Shown: in pieces, positions 49,293-59,282 of the stretch | How positions within the stretch are numbered: the stretch's first letter is position 1 | How the letters are laid out: every line of letters starts with the position of its first letter | Source: Allium sativum | Lineage: Eukaryota > Streptophyta > Magnoliopsida > Asparagales > Amaryllidaceae | NCBI GenBank assembly: GCA_030737875.1 | Contig: CM060910.1 | Coordinates: forward strand, 614,929,303-614,993,302 | Direction of reading: 5' to 3' | Length of the DNA: 64,000 nucleotides | Position numbers and translations under genes: made by a program | The notes under the pieces: model-generated | Database searches by the model: none | Told to the model about the DNA's origin: nothing | The model's input: the letters and a program-made list of their open reading frames with translations, nothing else

Positions 49293-49886
49293 GCCCATAT
49301 TTTCCACATGGGGAGCTAGTAGTTTTGGTTTTGCAGATATTATATTCACAGGATCCTGGTTTACAACTGAAGGGATATTTGGAAAGCTCTGTATCCGTGT
49401 ATTTCTTTTAGTTTTATTTTTTATTGTTTTTCCGCTGCTATTTAAATATCTGATATTGTATTTCTATTGTATATTATTTATTCATACTCTAGAATGTTCT
49501 TGTACTCTAATGTAATTGTTGTAATAAGCAATGAAATATTCTTCTGTTGTGTTCTGATGAGTATTGTTCTCAAAGTAATCCGGACTTTCATTTACGGGGA
49601 AGTTTGGGTCGTCACAGTTACACAGACTTTGATACCCCACATCAAATCACAATTCGATTTTGATTTTTATTTTCTTTCTGAAGGTTTCATCGTGGAATCA
49701 AAAACCTTAATACCTAAGAACTTGATCGTAATTTATAGTGAAGAGGTGGGTCGAATGTTGATTTCAAATGGGGTTTAGGGTACCTCGCTTTGGGTTTCGG
49801 GATTTAATTTTTGAAAGGAGGATTAAATTTTTTTCCCTGATGAACAAAATAAATAGAGGAAGGGGATAGGGTGGGGTGCGATTGCA

Positions 49887-49893
49887 TTATATA
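49887..49893 (-). promoter_or_regulatory. TATA box of element E
   Basis: Minus-strand CCTATATAATG context in the LTR fragment, followed on that strand by C-rich CACCCCACCCTATCCCC and an AT-rich leader. Inferred promoter only. Confidence 0.45.
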
Positions 49894-50544
49894 GGCAATA
49901 GAAAGGGAACAGTTCGTACAATGCCATTAACTCGTGTTTTACTTAGTAGTGAAGGTACCAGACAATGAGGTGCGTAAAGGGAAAGGAAAACAGTTATAGC
50001 CTACATTTTTACTTTAGCTAGGGTGACGAGGCATTGTACGTTAGCTTAGTGATGAAGGAAAAAGCACTTATAATATTTTATTTTAATTTGATACGAACCA
50101 GTGTTGATTTTACCTTATTTTAAATATTACGTGATTCTGAACTCCTTTTTGAACCCAACAACAGGCATTTCTAGGGTTATACCGTTATTCTGAACACACT
50201 GGGATAGGTTTCAAAGCCTCATTCGATCTTATAGGGAAGATATTAATTTAAATCGATATTAATTGAATTAAAAACAATTAATTCTTTGACAATAGATTAA
50301 TATTATTATTCTAACTCAAACAGAAGTTTGTATTGATCTTCTAAACTGTTTTCAATTCAATTTTAAATTTTGAATTCAACTAAGTTCATTTTCGTATTAC
50401 GATGATTATATATATTCGAAATAAATCATATTTCGATTACAAAATCGATAACTCAATATAAAAATTTAATTTATATTATCAACTCAATATTTAAATCCAT
50501 ATTAAATATTAAAATAAATTGTTCGAAAAATCTGGGTCATTACA

Positions 50545-50560
50545 TTCTTCCCCCCTTAAA
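50545..50560 (-). other. Polypurine tract, element E
   Basis: Minus-strand TTTAAGGGGGGAAGAA abuts the LTR start TGTAATGACC. Preceded by ATTTCG-GGGA-TGAAAT, the pre-tract hairpin with a G-U closing pair. Confidence 0.85.
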
Positions 50561-51314
50561 AAAATTTCATCCCCGAAATGAATAATGTAATGACCCACAT
50601 TGGCAGAGGTATTATGATTAATTTATTTTATTATATAAATGGTGGTTTAGTGAATCTAATGGTCGTTGAATAAAATAATAGTGAATATTTAATTAAAATA
50701 ATAAATTAAATAATATATTTAATTCTGAAATAAACAGAATTGGCCGAAATGACGATATGGTGTGAACCAGATCATCTGTGATATTTCATTCAGCTTGGAA
50801 TTGAATTTGAGTAATGAATATATTCAATCGTCGACAGTTGAACGTATAGTTTATAATATAATTATAAACGAGCTCGAAATGGCGCTGCAGTTCGTAAATT
50901 GGTGATTTGAACTTCAACAGAATGTACAGGATTCGTTTTAAGCCGGATTTCTGTAAAACAAGAAACGTGTGGAGCGGGTGGAGTATATCTTTCTAGTGGA
51001 AGAGAAAAATCGGGATTTCGTCGTGTAGATTTTGATTTACGTCCAAATCAAATTTTATAAAAGTCGCTGTGGAATTCCTTTATAAATTATAAAGGAATTA
51101 TTTATATTTTAAAAGGGATTTTCGATATAAATCGATTATCGGGTCAACCCAGATTGAAATATCGAGTTAGAAATCCATATAGGATTTATTCTGAGCTGTA
51201 TGGTATTCCTCTGTGGATATAGACGATAATATTTATTTTTTAAATATTAAATTTAAATGTTTTTAAATATATTTATATATTTAAATGGGTCATTCAGAGC
51301 TTTAAAAATAGCCA

Positions 51315-51590
51315 GTTTCACAAACGAAGTTGGAATTCGACGAAACTAATTTTGTTGGATCCGCAATGTCAAATAGTTGTTAGATTTCCAGTTTCGTGAT
51401 TTTTAGAGTCACTGTGTGGTCGTACGGATTTTTAGAGTGAAAAAAAGTTAGTATTTTGACGATTTAAAATACGCTGTGTGAGCAAACAGAGTCAGAATTC
51501 GACGAAACCAGTTTCGTTGGGTCCGTGGTGTCGAGCTGTAGCTGCATGTCCAGTTTCGTGATTTTTGGGTATCGTATGAGGTCACAGAAA
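51315..51590 (+). repeat. Duplicated U3 module, element F
   Basis: Two copies of a block with GAATTCGACGAAAC, TTTGTTGG(A/G)TCCG, a variable stretch, CCAGTTTCGTGATTTTT and a GTATCGTATGAGGTC-like or CACTGTGTGGTCGT end. The same module pair occurs in A, B, C and D. The 3' LTR copies are at about 60015-60285. Confidence 0.65.
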
Positions 51591-51791
51591 ATTTTAATTG
51601 ACAAGTACATGCAAAAATCGATTAAAAATATAATATAAAATTGGATAAAAACCTTTCTTCCTTACCCTAAATAATTCCTTAACTAAAGGTAAAATGCACG
51701 CCATGATTCCCCTTCCTCACCAGCCATCTTCTTTGGTCTAAAAGCTTTAAACGTGGTCTTCTAAAAATCCAAAGAAATTGGTATAAATTTC

Positions 51792-51799
51792 TATAAATA
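51792..51799 (+). promoter_or_regulatory. TATA box, element F 5' LTR
   Basis: CTATAAATAG, an ideal plant TATA context; 3' LTR copy at 60489-60496. The predicted start is near 51822, leaving a leader of about 100 nt before the GTGAGT donor. The leader has a GCCACTT/AAGTGGC stem (51867-51903). Confidence 0.75.
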
Positions 51800-51918
51800 G
51801 CAAGAGGTGTATCAGTGCTTTTGTTTTACCGCTAGCTTCAATTCTACCTCATTGTTAGAAGGTGCGACGCCACTTTCCTGTTGCTCGAGTTTGAGAAGTG
51901 GCGCTAGGGTTCAAGATC

Positions 51919-51924
51919 GTGAGT
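51919..51924 (+). other. Splice-donor-like site, element F
   Basis: CAAGATC|GTGAGTAGG at the leader's end; the 3' LTR copy at 60616-60621 is unchanged. Position relative to the promoter parallels A, B, C and D. Confidence 0.45.
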
Positions 51925-53122
51925 AGGTTATGCTTTAATTCGTGTTTTCGAGTATAGTCTTGGATTGAGAAGGTTGCGCAACATCTGCTAGCATTGTTTG
52001 GGGATATTCGGTGCAGATTAGTGTCGCACCATTCCTGTTACTGCTCGTCGAGGACTTTTCGACGCGGTGTGGAAGTTGGCATCGAGTTCAACTTGAAGAT
52101 GACAAGGAGATGCGGGCTTGGTTGAGGAGTATCAGGGTATTTTTAGTTTGAATTTAAGTGAAGTGAATGGGAGTGTTAGATTGGAGGATCATCGGCTATG
52201 GGTGTTTGCTGAAGCTCGTTTTGGGGAAGAAGAAGGAGTGGATCCTTGGAGCGGGCAGAAGTGTATTAGCATGGGCCGGTTTCTAAAATGGGGGTGAGGC
52301 CCATTTGGTTATAGAATAAGTTTTAATTAAATTTAAATTAGTATTAAACTTGTATAATTCATAATGGGTGCATACGAGGTCAGAATTTCGAACCATTAGA
52401 TCCATTGGGATCGTATGGACGGGAGCAACACAATGAGACTGACCGAGAGTGAATCCTAGCCCGTTACAATTTATGGCGAAATAAATTGTCCGACTGAATC
52501 AAATAACGCAAACCGTTATTTAACGGCTAACGCGCAAAAGTGAGTAAATCTCACTAACTCTGAACAGTTTATAATTTCATGTTATATTTTTAGAACTGTT
52601 AGATATTGGCTGGTTGACTGTGTGTTGACTGTTTGATTGAACTGCTAGTCAGTTAGCCAAATTTCTATATTGATTCTGTTTAACAGAATATATCATATGG
52701 AACTGAAAGTGATGTTATCTATATTGTTTAACATCTGTGATGCAGGGAAACAGGTTGGAGGAATCCAAATGGATTCCTCAACATTTATTTTATTGTTTTC
52801 ATATATGGTGATATATGATGTGTTATATAATCTGTTATGGATTGTGTGTGTTGGAATGATGTTGATCATTTTTATTCGATATTTTTAAATATCATAAAAG
52901 ACCCTGGGATGTAAAAAGAATTATTTCAATGTATATTGAAATAAAGGAATTTTATAAAATCAACAGATTTTACAAAAGGAAATATTTCAAAAGTAAATAA
53001 AAGGGAAAAATGTTTTTAAAACGAATAGAGTTTTATAAAAGGGAAATCATTTGTAAAGTGAAGAATTGTTACTAAAAGTAAATCTTTATAAATGAATAGT
53101 TTATTCGAATAGAATAAAGGAA

Positions 53123-53990
53123 TTAATCGATGTCAGTTAATCGATTAGAGTTAAAGTTAAAAGAAGTTAATCGATGTTAGTTAATCGATTAGAGTTAAAG
53201 TTAAAAGGAATTAATCGATGTTAGTTAATCGATTAGAGTTAAAGTTAAAAGAAGTTAATCGATGTTAGTTAATCGATTAGAGTTAAAGATAAAAGAAGTT
53301 AATCGATGTTAGTTAATCGATTAGAGTTAAAGTTAAAAGAAGTTAATCGATGTTAGTTAATCGATTTGAAAATAAAGTTAAAAAGAAGTTAATCAATGTT
53401 AGTTAATCGATTAGAGTTAAAGTTAAAAGAAGTTAATCGATGTTAGTTAATCGATTAGAGTTAAAATTAAAAGAATTAATCGATGTTAGTTAATCGATTA
53501 GAGTTAAAGTTAAAAGAAGTTAATCGATGTTAGTTAATCGATTAGAAAATAAAGTTAAAAGGAATTAATCGATGTTAGTTAATTGATTTGAAAATAAAGT
53601 TAAAAGGAATTAATCGATGTTAGTTAATCGATTAGAGTTAAAGTTAAAAGAAGTTAATCGATGTTAGTTAATCAATTAGAGTTAAAGTTAAAAGAAGTTA
53701 ATCGATGTTAGTTAATCGATTAGAGTTAAAGTTAAAAGAAGTTAATCGATGTTAGTTAATCGATTAGAGTTAAAGTTAAAAGAAGTTAATCGATGTTAGT
53801 TAATCGATTAGAAAATAAAGTTAAAAGGAATTAATCGATGTTAGTTAATCGATTTGAAAATAAAGTTAAAAGGAATTAATCGATGTTAGTTAATCGATTA
53901 GAGTTAAAGTTAAAAGGAATTAATCGATGTTAGTTAATCGATTAGAGTTGAAGTAAAAGGAGTTAATCGATGTTAGTTTAATCGAAAAGA
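53123..53990 (+). repeat. Hairpin-forming 44-bp minisatellite (element F 5' LTR)
   Basis: About 20 units of roughly 44 bp. Each contains TAATCGAT, an 8-nt spacer GTTAGTTA, and ATCGATTA, so every unit can fold into an 8-bp hairpin. Two spacer types alternate irregularly (GAGTTAAAGTTAAAAG and GAAAATAAAGTTAAAAG). Degenerate TTAATCGAATATAG/TTATTCGAA variants continue to about 54240. Confidence 0.9.
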
Positions 53991-55640
53991 GTAAATCGAA
54001 TATAGTTATTCGAATAGAAGCAAATGAGTTAATCGAATATAGTTTATTCGAAGAAAGTAAAAGGAGTTATCGAATATAGTTTATTCGAAAAGAGTTAAGT
54101 GAAATGAGTAAATCCATAGCGTTAGTCAAATAGAGTTAACCCAATAGTGTTAGTCAAATAGAGTTAATTGATAAGGGTTAATCGAATAGAGTTAAGTGAA
54201 AATAGTCAATCGAATATAGCTATTCGAAGAGGGTTAAGTACGGAAGTTTGTTAAAGAAATATAAAGTGAACTTTGCCTATTTCAAAGTTAGAAATGTTGT
54301 TCAGTTAAGGTCTGAGAGGTAGTTCTACCCCAACTTGATTGGCTTCGTTTTTAACTAAGGAATAGTTAAGGTTTGGCAGTAAAGGAAATGGTTTGAGTTG
54401 GCATCGCGATGGTTTGTTTAAACATCTGCCTAAGTCCAATGAAGAAGCTTTGGAAATGTTTTCCAAACAAGAAATGAAAATGTTTTCTAATAAAGCAAAC
54501 AAGGAATGGAAATGTTTTCCCTTGTTAATAATGTATATTTTCCAAATTTAGAAAATAAGAAATATTGAATATTGGGAAACAGGAGATAAGTAAATTAATG
54601 AAATAAAGAGATAAATGTTGAATGATGTTTGATCGATATAAATTTCCATCTGGAAATAATAACGTTGTTTGCACACTTGTTTTATTCGATAGTTAAATCA
54701 CAGACTATCGAAGTTTTGACCATTTTAACGTTGTTAATATGGAGAGACCGGTTGGATTATTATCCAAAGAACCACTCTGTATTGGCATAAGCGTTGCGAA
54801 TCACATATGCCAAAGATAATTGAAGATGGTGTTATGCAAGGACTATCCTGTTTACAGAATAGTGCCTTCGGTTCATCCTGTTCCTGGATGACTTGTATGG
54901 ATGGATGTCTAACAGAGTATTTCCAGACGATCACGTATATTGATTTCTCTAACCGTACCAAGAGTGGAAGCGGAGAAGGAAACTTCTTTCAGCTAACACA
55001 TAATGTATTGTTGAGGACGTAAATCGGTGATTTGACGGATTTGATGATGTGGCATTCAAAGTGAATCTGGTGTGATGATAAAGCATAGCTTCTAGCCTCA
55101 CATCCGGTAAATGACAGAAATCGGGCAGGCAGCATGGCTAAGTCGGTCGCACCGAAGTAGGGTGTATAATCACCTGATCTAAAGTTTCATTTACTTCTAA
55201 AAATCTATTGTTGATGCTGTCCCATTCGGGAAACGGTTGCTGATCCCAGCCGTTGGTGATATACATTCGATACGCTCAAGCGAAATGAGTGGTCGGTCGT
55301 GTGTGGCCGGGTTGCAAGATGTTCTTGTTGAACCCAGTGTATTCCTCTCTAGAGGTACACTAGCGAAAGGTGGTTCCATACCTTGTCATAGTTGGAAATC
55401 CATTACCCAATACGTGCTTGCGGTTTTGAGTTGTATACTATATGTATAGAACGTGAGATGAAAGCGTTTCTGCTAGAAGATTATCTATACTGTGGTTGAT
55501 AGACATTATTATAATATCAAAAGGTTTTTGATATAAAGTTATTTTGGATTCTCATAAGGGAAAAACCCGTTCCGTTATACGGCGTGGTCTTATGAGATAT
55601 CGTTTACTTGTTCAACTGTTTTAAACTGATTTACTCATAC

Positions 55641-55696
55641 CAGTCCCACGACTGACCCGGAGTTTATTTTGTTTTGTCTTCCCTAAACTCTTGGGT
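55641..55696 (+). other. Paired hairpins near LTR end (element F)
   Basis: CAGTC/GACTG (55641-55654), then ACCCGGAGUUUA/UAAACUCUUGGGU (55655-55696) with one bulged U. Position 4 is C-G where A has U-A and C has U-G. The surrounding TTCCGTTATACGGCGTGGTC (55570-55589) is also shared with A, C and D. Confidence 0.65.
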
Positions 55697-56054
55697 GCCT
55701 ATATTTGTACAGGCAGTCAAGTAGTCGGGATTTTACAGATACACTTGAAGAGCTGGAGTAGGAGGCTTCAGGACCATATAGCTATAGTTATTTCCGCTGT
55801 GTTGTAAGTGTTGTACTTTGATAATGTATTGTATACATATAATGATTTATTTCAAGGATATGATATTCGTTCCGCTGTGAGATTCGTGTTACTCTGATGT
55901 TGTGTTCTTCTTCTTCTTCTATTCTAAGTTTCTATCTTATCTTTCCTCACCCTCTAATTTCTTTCACTAATTACCAGGATTTTTCGATGTTTTGGTTATC
56001 GACATCGTGTTTATGTCGATAACCAAAGTCGCTCAAAATCCGGGTCGTTACAGT

Positions 56055-56066
56055 TGGTATCAGAGC
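56055..56066 (+). other. Primer-binding site, element F
   Basis: TGGTATCAGAGC two bases after the LTR's terminal CA. Confidence 0.95.
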
Positions 56067-56819
56067 GTAAATTAAGAATTACTTGGCTCTATGGCGTGAC
56101 TCGGTAGAGATAGGTTTAGTAATACCCTAGATTGAGTTTGAGTGTATATATACGAGTGAACGTATTTGTTATTTAATATAAAATGGTTTTATGTTGTGGA
56201 GATTCATTGGTTGAGTCATTTATGAGTTCTGGTCGATTAGTTTGATCCACTATATCGGTAGGAGTTACTAAACACTCGAATACGATGGGTCATCACGATA
56301 TGTTTTGAAAAGAGGGTAAATGAAAATAAGTTTACCCAAAGTATATTTTGATATATATTGGATATATTGGTTGTGATTATAATCAAGTAAGATTTTAAAT
56401 TTAATGGTTATGTAAATAACCAATCAGAATTCGTATAAGTATTACGAAATGAGTTAAATCTAAATTTAAACCAGGAATTGAATTAAAATTCTGGAAAATT
56501 GGATAAGTGTTTGTAAATGGATTTGGATTAAAATAAGGAAAATTTAAGACCTATGAGATTTTAAATTGTTTTACAAGCAGTGTGAATTATATTTTGAAAT
56601 GAATTTCAAAGTGGAAATGTTTAGAAATGGTTTTATAGTATTGAACTCACTTCGATCGCTGGAAAATAGATTCTGATGATGACAGCTGCATCATCAGTAT
56701 TCATTTTCGAGTTGTAAGTGACGAATTACTACCAGAGATACTGTTTTGAATTTGTTTTGAGAACGACAAGTTGTGTTGAATTTCAAAATGGGATTTATAA
56801 TAGTAGGATTTGAAATAAG

Positions 56820-57290
56820 AGTGTTTGAAATAGAAATTGAATATAGAAATTCAAAGGGAGTTTGAATATATGAAATTCAATGGAAGTGATATGGAATTTG
56901 AATATAGAAATTCAAATGGCGTTTGGATATAGAAAATATAAAAGATTTCAAATATAGGATTTGAACATCGAAAGTGAAATGAAATTTGAATGTAGAGGAC
57001 TCAAATAGAATTGAAAATGAAATTTGAATGTAGAGGATTCAAATAGAATTGAAAATGAAATTTGAATAAAGAAGATTCAAATATAATTGAAATTGAAATT
57101 TGAATATAGAAGATTCAAATAAAATTGAAATGAAATTCAAATATAGAATTTGAATAAGGAAATTGAAATGAAATTCAAATATAGAATTTTGAATAAGAGA
57201 TTTAAAATGAAATTCAAACATAGAATTTGAATAAGAGAATTGAAATGGAATTTGAATATAGGAAATTCAAATAGAATTGAAATGGAATTC
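56820..57290 (+). repeat. Degenerate GAATTTGAATATAGA-type repeat block
   Basis: Many imperfect units of about 20-40 bp alternating TTTGAAT and ATTCAAA, partly self-complementary. Similar TTGAAATTCGAATT-type blocks sit in the LTRs of C (14520-14830) and D (33840-34030, 41000-41220). Confidence 0.7.
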
Positions 57291-57677
57291 AATTAGTTGA
57301 TAAACAAGTTAAACTTATATTTGAACATGTATATTCAAATAAAAGGTGAAATAGGTAAACCAGTTAATTAGCCATTAGTAAATGGATCTTGAATTGAAGT
57401 TGAACTTTAGATAAGTAAAGGGGACTGGTAAATTTATATTTGAAATCGAATATGAAACCTGAGTTTGAAAAAGTAGAATTTGATTAGTTTATAAGCAAGT
57501 TAAAATATATTTGAACATGTCATGTTCAAATATAAAAGCGAAATAGACTAAAGAGTTAATTTATAAATTAATTAACGAATTGAGTTAACACGATCAGGTA
57601 TAGTTAAAATAGATTGGGCAGATATAAATATACATGAGATAGGTATGGATAAGGTATGAAGGTATATAAATATGATG

Positions 57678-57857
57678 CTCGATGAAAAGGTATGTATTTA
57701 ATTCATATATGAGATTTTATGAGCCGTATCGGCTAGCCGCTTGGCTTTTTCTTTTTCTTTTGGATTGGTGAGGGCCCTGGGAGGCTATTTGAAATATCCC
57801 GATGCTTCTGGTACAAAGGAGGTTATGGCGATTTTTTCCGGGAATTTAAGGAGTTAG
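57678..57857 (+). ncRNA. Conserved internal domain, element F copy 1
   Basis: Has GATTTTATGAGCCGTATCGG, CTAGCCGCTTGGCTTTTTC, GGGAGGCTATTTGAAATATC, GGAGGTTATGGCGA and GGAGTTAG. AGCC/GGCT pairs twice in a row (57722-57734 and 57735-57746). The upstream CCGACAAATAGGTA block is degraded to CTCGATGAAAAGGTATG. Confidence 0.6.
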
Positions 57858-58915
57858 AATATTTTTAAGATAATTTGATAGTTAGAAATCAACGTATCGA
57901 TATATATATATAGAAGTCGGTAAGGAAACAAACTTGGAAATAGAATAGTAAAATCAAAAAGGAAGTCTAGAATGAAATCTAGTAAGAATAGAAAGAGGAA
58001 GCGTATACGTGTTTAAAAGGGAATAAGTAGTTGTATAGTATTGATTTTTTCGAGAAAGTAGTTTTATCTGTTTTGACGTTATAAATGTTATTCGTTCAAG
58101 GTCTGAGAGGTAGTTATACCCCAACTTGATTGATTTCATTATTAACAAATAAATAGTAAGATTTTAGACTCGAAGATCAATGTTGAATAAGAGTTAGTTG
58201 GATATAGAAATTGGGTTGTCGTAGCGATGTTTTACACAACATCCGTTTTAACCCAAATAAGTGTAAGCTCGAAAATAGAATAATAAATATTTCCAAAGTA
58301 TAGAAATGAACGAGATCGGAAAAGAGATAAATAATTGGAATATTTTCCAATTATAAATAGCATATATTTTCTAAAGTTTAGAAAATAAAGGACGGCGATG
58401 TTTGGAAATGTTTTCCAAATAACGTAAAAGGCCAATAAAGTTATTGCAAATATTTGGTTAACAAATATTGATAAAGTAATAGAGAAGTGATTTAACTAAT
58501 GGAATATTGATTTTGGGCTCAGTTGGATTTCAAAAAGGAAAATTTGATTTTTGAAAAAGTAAACTGTTTAAAATTCCCAGGAAGAGACTGTTTGAATTAA
58601 GAACAAATTAAATAGAAGTTTGCGAAAGTAAGCCGAGATTGAATTGAAACAGTTAAGTGAAAACTGAATGGAAATAGAATGATATCAGGAAAAATTTATT
58701 CTTGGATAAAATTGGATTGTCGAGATAAGAATCTGAAATGAAAATTTGATTGGGAAGTTAAGAGTTTGAAATCGAGAATGGAACTCGAATTTGAAATAAA
58801 ATTCGACTTAGGATATAAGCGAATGGTTGTGTCGTGGATAAAAGAAGATGGGGATTTGATTGGGATAACCCTTGTATCCGCTGAATTAAATAACAGGTGG
58901 AAAGGATATAATGAT

Positions 58916-59102
58916 ATGCCGACAAAAAGGTACAAGTTTATATTTCTATTGGACATAAGATTTATGAGCCAAATTGGCAAGCCGCTTGGCTGTTTGATTT
59001 TCTTTTGGGTTGGAGATGGCCCAGAGAGGCGAGTTGGAGTTTGAGATATTGACCAGTACAAAGGAGGTGCTGGTGAAAGTTTTCGAAGTGTTAAGGCGTT
59101 AG
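58916..59102 (+). ncRNA. Conserved internal domain, element F copy 2
   Basis: Has TATGCCGACAAAAAGGTACA, TTTATGAGCC, GGCAAGCCGCTTGGCTG, a purine-rich variable part, ACAAAGGAGGTGCTGGTGAAA and GGCGTTAG. The upstream block is better kept than in copy 1 and the middle is more diverged, so the two copies are an old duplication about 1.2 kb apart. Confidence 0.55.
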
Positions 59103-59246
59103 AAAATTTTTAGGATTTTTGAAAATTTTCGTTGATAAGAATTAATTAATATTTAATTGAAATTAAAATGGTTCAGTTGAAACTGAAGTTAAGAAGTGAA
59201 CAAATATGTTCTAACCAGTCGATAGGGTGGTCCTTTACCTTCTGGC

Positions 59247-59264
59247 AATTTCGAGGACGAAATT
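59247..59264 (+). other. Pre-polypurine-tract hairpin, element F
   Basis: AATTTCG-AGGA-CGAAATT. The two outer pairs differ from CTTTTCG/CGAAAAG in A and C but remain complementary. Confidence 0.6.
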
Positions 59265-59269
59265 ATTTT

Positions 59270-59282
59270 AAGTGGGGAAGAT
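59270..59282 (+). other. Polypurine tract, element F
   Basis: AAGTGGGGAAGAT directly before the 3' LTR start TGTAATGACCC. Confidence 0.9.

Larger units (their letters stand above)
44076..49616 (+). mobile_element. Chimeric second LTR piece joined to element A
   Basis: The sequence jumps back to the AT-rich part after the leader (equivalent to about 27745) and then runs to an LTR end (GGGTCGTCACA, 49606-49616). It includes a GTGAG/CTCAC hairpin (44612-44626), CCGTCGG module (about 46505-46525), conserved hairpins (49244-49292) and acceptor-like TTTTGGTTTTGCAG (49323-49336). It lacks the 71-bp array and instead has other AT repeats at 45200-46080. Its end differs from A's 5' LTR end (GTTTCA), so it comes from a different subfamily copy fused by recombination. 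No gene seen. Confidence 0.75.
49617..50585 (-). mobile_element. Element E, truncated 3' LTR plus polypurine tract
   Basis: On the minus strand the LTR starts TGTAATGACCC at 50544 and runs to 49617, where A ends. A degenerate relative of the CCCATT/AATGGG block lies near 50187-50206, a TATATAA box at 49887-49893, and then a leader-like stretch. To the right lie the polypurine tract (50545-50560) and the pre-tract hairpin (50564-50579), and then element F starts. The duplicated U3 modules are not visible. Most economical reading: A inserted into E's LTR and F into E's internal end, so E is the oldest layer. Confidence 0.7.
50586..56052 (+). repeat. Element F 5' LTR (5,467 bp)
   Basis: Starts TGTAATGACCC and ends GGGTCGTTACA. 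Repeated U3 modules at about 51315-51425 and 51490-51590, TATA at 51792-51799, short leader to 51918, GTGAGT donor 51919-51924, inverted repeats near 52478-52530, GTGAG/CTCAC hairpin 52540-52554, a 44-bp minisatellite (53123-53990), hairpins 55641-55696. A 72-codon ORF at 52670-52888 is preserved in the 3' LTR but has no recognisable features. Confidence 0.9.
56053..59282 (+). other. Element F internal region (3,230 bp, non-coding)
   Basis: Holds the primer site (56055-56066), the CTGATGATG/CATCATCAG hairpin (56673-56697), a degenerate repeat block (56820-57290), two copies of the conserved domain (57678-57857 and 58916-59102), the pre-tract hairpin (59247-59264) and the polypurine tract (59270-59282). 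The longest ORF is about 120 codons on the minus strand and shows no recognisable domain. Confidence 0.88.

Noticed and set aside
49617..49660. ACTTTGATACC as a possible reverse-oriented, diverged primer-binding site.
   Set aside because: It lies within the LTR of minus-strand element E, far from that LTR's end, and matches the initiator-Met site only partially.
52670..52888. A 72-codon hydrophobic ORF present in both LTRs of element F (also 61367-61585).
   Set aside because: LTR copies are near-identical at insertion, so sharing between them is no evidence of selection. No recognisable motif and no counterpart in the other families.
53123..53990. Regular repeats with spacers resembling a CRISPR array.
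   Set aside because: The spacers are themselves repeated, the array is duplicated in both LTRs of a plant retrotransposon, and there are no cas genes. It is a minisatellite.
58696..59061. A 121-codon minus-strand ORF in element F's internal region.
   Set aside because: It runs antisense across part of the conserved domain, has no recognisable protein domain and no homologous open frame in B, C or D.
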